NCBI GenBank assembly: GCA_035296385.1
Contig: DATHBB010000210.1
Coordinates: forward strand, 1 to 6,675
Reading direction: 5' to 3'
Origin: JAIVJZ01 sp035296385
GTDB taxonomy: Bacteria; Acidobacteriota; Blastocatellia; Pyrinomonadales; Pyrinomonadaceae
DNA length: 6,675 bases
The translations under genes and the position numbers were made by a program. Below the pieces are notes generated by a model. It had not been told where the DNA came from, ran no database searches, and saw only the letters and a program-made list of their open reading frames with translations. This document shows positions 4,189 through 6,675 of the stretch, one piece after another. The first letter of the stretch is position 1. Every line of letters starts with the position of its first letter.

Positions 4189-6675
4189 GTGAATACAAAA
4201 TCATATTCAACTTATTCCGCGCTCGGCCTCTTACTCGCGCTCACGCTCGTCGCCGCCGGCTTCGCGCTCCTGAGTCAGACGCCTTCTACGACTCAGGCGC
4301 ACGCGGGCGTCGCATCATCCACACATCATTCATCCATACATCATTCATCCGCGCCCGTCGCAGCGACCGACGAGGCGGCGCGCGTGCGCGCGAGCGAGGC
4401 TTACGGCAAGCTCCCGCTCCACTTCGAGGCGAATCGCGGGCAGGCCGAACCGCGCGTTAAATTCATCTCGCGCGGCAACCGCCACGCGCTTTATTTGACG
4501 CAAGCCGAAACCGTCCTCGCCCTGCACAACGAAGCGACGGGCAAAAGCGCCGCGCTTCATCTCAAGATGGACGGGTCGAACCCCGCGCCCGAAGTGAGAG
4601 GCGAAGACGAACTGCCCGCGCGCGTCAACTACTTTCGCGGCCAGGATCAAGACGGCTGGCAGCGCGACGTGCCCACCTTCGCGCGCGTCCATTACGCGAA
4701 CGTTTACGACGGCATAGACGCCGTCTATTACGGCAACCAGCGGCAACTCGAATACGATTTCAACGTCGCGCCCTTCGCAGACCCCGCGCAGATCAAGCTG
4801 CGCTTCGAGGGCGCGCGCTCGCTACGCATAGACGCGTCGGGCGACCTTTTGATCGAGACGGCGGCGGGCGAAGTGCGACAGCACAAGCCGCTCGTCTATC
4901 AGGAGATCGAAGGCGCGCGGCGCGAGATCGCGAGCAATTACAAGTTGGGACAGGACGGCGAAATCGGTTTTGAACTCGCTCCTTACGACGCGTCGCGCAC
5001 GCTCGTCATCGATCCAATTCTCGCCTATTCGTCTTACGTCGGCGCGTCGAGCAGCGACACGGCCTTCGGCGTCGCGGTTGACGCGGACGGTTTCGCCTAC
5101 ATCACCGGCAACCTCTTCGGCGCGTTCACGATGACGCCCGGCGCATACGACACGACCAACGCCGGACAGGACGTGTACGTCGCCAAGATCAATCCGGCGG
5201 GCGGCCAGTTCGTCTATGCCACTTACATCTCGGCGGCTGGCGGCAACAACGTCGGCAACGACATCGCCATAGACGCGCAGGGCAACGCCTACATCACGGG
5301 CAAAGCCACGAGCGCGCTCTTCCCCGCCACCACCGGCGCATACGACACGACGCCGAACAGCCTCGACGCTTTCGTCGTCAAGTTAAACGCACAGGGCAAC
5401 GCGTTGCTCTACGCCACCTACCTCGGCGGCACGGGCACGGAAGAAGGCTTCGGCATCGCCGTCGATTCCGCGGGCGACATTTACGTCGCGGGCACGACCA
5501 CCTCCAACAACTTCCCCGTCTTGAACGGCCTGCAAACAACTTTCGGCGGAAGCCGCGACGCCTTCGCCGTGAAACTCCGACCGGCGGGCGGCGGGGCGGC
5601 TGACCTCCTCTACTCGACTTATCTCGGCGGCGCGGGCGACGAGGATGCAAACGCCGTCGCCTGCGACATAAGCGGCAACCTCTACCTGACGGGCAACAGC
5701 ACCTCCGCCAACTACCCGACCACCGCCAACGCCTACGACACGAGCCTCGCCAACACGAGCAGCGGCGGCGACGCCGTCGTCACGAAACTCAACCCGTCGG
5801 CGACGGGCGCGGCGAGTCTCGTCTATTCAACTTTCCTCGGCGGCACGAGCACGGATCGCGGCAGCGCACTCGTCCTGGACGATGCCGCGCTGCCGAACAT
5901 CTACATCGCCGGCACCACGAGTTCGTCTTCCGTGAACGGCCTCTTCCCGACGACGGCCAACGCCTACGACACGACCATCAGCCAGACCGACGCATTCTTC
6001 AGCCGCATCAACCCCGTCGGCGCGGGGGCAAGCGACCTCGTCTATTCGACTTTCATCGGCGGCATGAATGCGGAGGAAGGACTCGGCATCGCGCGCGACG
6101 CGTCGGGCAGGATTTACGTCTCCGGCTCGACCGGCTCGTCCAACTTCCCCACGACGCCCGACGCCTTCCAGTCCGTCTACAACGGCAACGACGCCTTCAT
6201 CGTCAAACTCAATCCGGCGAGCACGGGCGCAAGCGACCTGCTCTACTCGACTTTGTTTGGTGGCACGAGTTCGGGCAGCAACGCGGCGGACGGCACAGAC
6301 AAAGCCCACGACATCGCCGTCGACGCTCAGAATAACTTTTACGTCGTCGGCGAAACCGGCTCGCGCGACCTGCCCCTGCAAAACGCCTTCCCGAATCAGA
6401 CCACACACAAAGGTTTCTCCGACGGTTTCATCGCCAAGTTCATGGACTCCGCGGCCAACACCTACGAGATTTCCGGTCGCGTCACGAACTTGTCGAGCGG
6501 CGGCGCAAACTTCTCCGGCGTCGTCGTACAACTAACCGGCACGACGACCGCCACGCGCACGACCGACGCGAACGGCAACTATTCCTTCGACGGCCTCGCG
6601 GCGGGCGGCAACTACACCGTCACGCCCGTGCGCGCCAACTACACATTCGCGCCGCCGAGCCTCGCCTTCAACAAC
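4189..6675 (+). CDS. Secreted SBBP-repeat protein with Ig-like/CarboxypepD_reg-type domain, 3' end outside window
   Basis: 829 residues are visible, starting at GTG 4189, with no stop before the window ends. Residues 1-39 look like a Sec signal peptide: Lys4, a hydrophobic core at about 11-28, and a signal peptidase I site AHA at 37-39. A short Ser/His-rich linker follows, then the domain that usually precedes SBBP repeats (about 75-277, beginning LPLHFEANRGQ and ending near LVIDPILAYSSY; I recall it as DUF7948). Seven SBBP beta-propeller-like repeats begin near residues 279, 342, 407, 474, 545, 618 and 685, each marked by (V/L)YSTxLGG, then a GNxYxxG strand, then DAFVxKL. From about 759 a beta-sandwich 'ISGRV...TDANGNYSF' domain starts, of the type used in surface adhesins and carrier proteins. 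It is probably exported and surface-bound; ligand and role are unknown. No frameshift was seen. Confidence 0.93.
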   Translation, partial: MNTKSYSTYSALGLLLALTLVAAGFALLSQTPSTTQAHAGVASSTHHSSIHHSSAPVAATDEAARVRASEAYGKLPLHFEANRGQAEPRVKFISRGNRHALYLTQAETVLALHNEATGKSAALHLKMDGSNPAPEVRGEDELPARVNYFRGQDQDGWQRDVPTFARVHYANVYDGIDAVYYGNQRQLEYDFNVAPFADPAQIKLRFEGARSLRIDASGDLLIETAAGEVRQHKPLVYQEIEGARREIASNYKLGQDGEIGFELAPYDASRTLVIDPILAYSSYVGASSSDTAFGVAVDADGFAYITGNLFGAFTMTPGAYDTTNAGQDVYVAKINPAGGQFVYATYISAAGGNNVGNDIAIDAQGNAYITGKATSALFPATTGAYDTTPNSLDAFVVKLNAQGNALLYATYLGGTGTEEGFGIAVDSAGDIYVAGTTTSNNFPVLNGLQTTFGGSRDAFAVKLRPAGGGAADLLYSTYLGGAGDEDANAVACDISGNLYLTGNSTSANYPTTANAYDTSLANTSSGGDAVVTKLNPSATGAASLVYSTFLGGTSTDRGSALVLDDAALPNIYIAGTTSSSSVNGLFPTTANAYDTTISQTDAFFSRINPVGAGASDLVYSTFIGGMNAEEGLGIARDASGRIYVSGSTGSSNFPTTPDAFQSVYNGNDAFIVKLNPASTGASDLLYSTLFGGTSSGSNAADGTDKAHDIAVDAQNNFYVVGETGSRDLPLQNAFPNQTTHKGFSDGFIAKFMDSAANTYEISGRVTNLSSGGANFSGVVVQLTGTTTATRTTDANGNYSFDGLAAGGNYTVTPVRANYTFAPPSLAFNN
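4321..4350 (+). repeat. Tandem 15-bp repeat, two units, inside the SBBP gene
   Basis: Two adjacent units, ACACATCATTCATCC and ATACATCATTCATCC, match at 14 of 15 bases, and a partial copy (GCATCATCC) precedes them. They are in frame and encode THHSS-IHHSS, just after the predicted signal peptide cleavage site. The AT-rich composition stands out from the flanking GC-rich codons, which suggests replication slippage. Confidence 0.85.

Noticed and set aside
4345..4746. 133-codon open frame on the minus strand
   Set aside because: It is antisense to the N-terminal domain of the SBBP protein, which is well supported on the plus strand.
5023..6460. Recurring DNA words (for example CTACTCGACTTATCTCGGCGG) suggestive of a repeat array
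   Set aside because: The repeats follow the SBBP protein repeats, are irregularly spaced and diverged, and keep the reading frame; this is not a CRISPR or mobile repeat.
5827..6531. Long open frame (234 codons) on the minus strand
   Set aside because: It is the complement of the SBBP repeats; the plus-strand protein has clear domain matches and the antisense product is a Val/Arg/Gly-rich composition artefact of GC-rich DNA.

Overview
The window is GC-rich, with many CGCG runs and codons that mostly end in G or C. It carries two protein types that are especially common in Acidobacteriota of the Blastocatellia/Pyrinomonadales kind: a PD40 propeller + TolB-N-like + TPR protein, and a secreted SBBP-repeat protein ending in an Ig-like 'TDANGNYSF' domain. 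That assignment is inference from family knowledge; there is no rRNA or other marker gene here.

Layout. (1) Positions 1-1929, plus strand: the 3' part of a large sensor/regulator-like protein whose N-terminus lies outside the window. (2) 1891-2202 and 2264-2560, minus strand: two small unrecognised genes. The first has one membrane segment and overlaps the end of the large gene tail to tail by 39 nt. (3) 2737-2780: a strong intrinsic terminator on the minus strand. (4) 2840-3922, minus strand: a complete class I SAM-dependent O-methyltransferase of the dimeric, hydroxyindole/caffeate type. (5) 3923-4188: a divergent intergenic region with an outward-facing promoter-like element on each side. 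(6) 4189-6675, plus strand: the 5' part of an exported SBBP-repeat protein that runs off the window.

No pathway obviously ties these genes together. The best candidate for something undescribed is regulatory. A bipartite element, TTGATCC-N16-GCGCGTTA, occurs three times with exactly the same spacing. Each copy lies 50-90 nt upstream of a gene and points in that gene's direction: two on the minus strand (small gene 2264-2560 and the methyltransferase) and one on the plus strand (the SBBP protein). It may be a lineage-specific promoter or an alternative-sigma promoter. I saw no CRISPR array, transposon, tRNA, rRNA, or defence or biosynthetic cluster that I could support.
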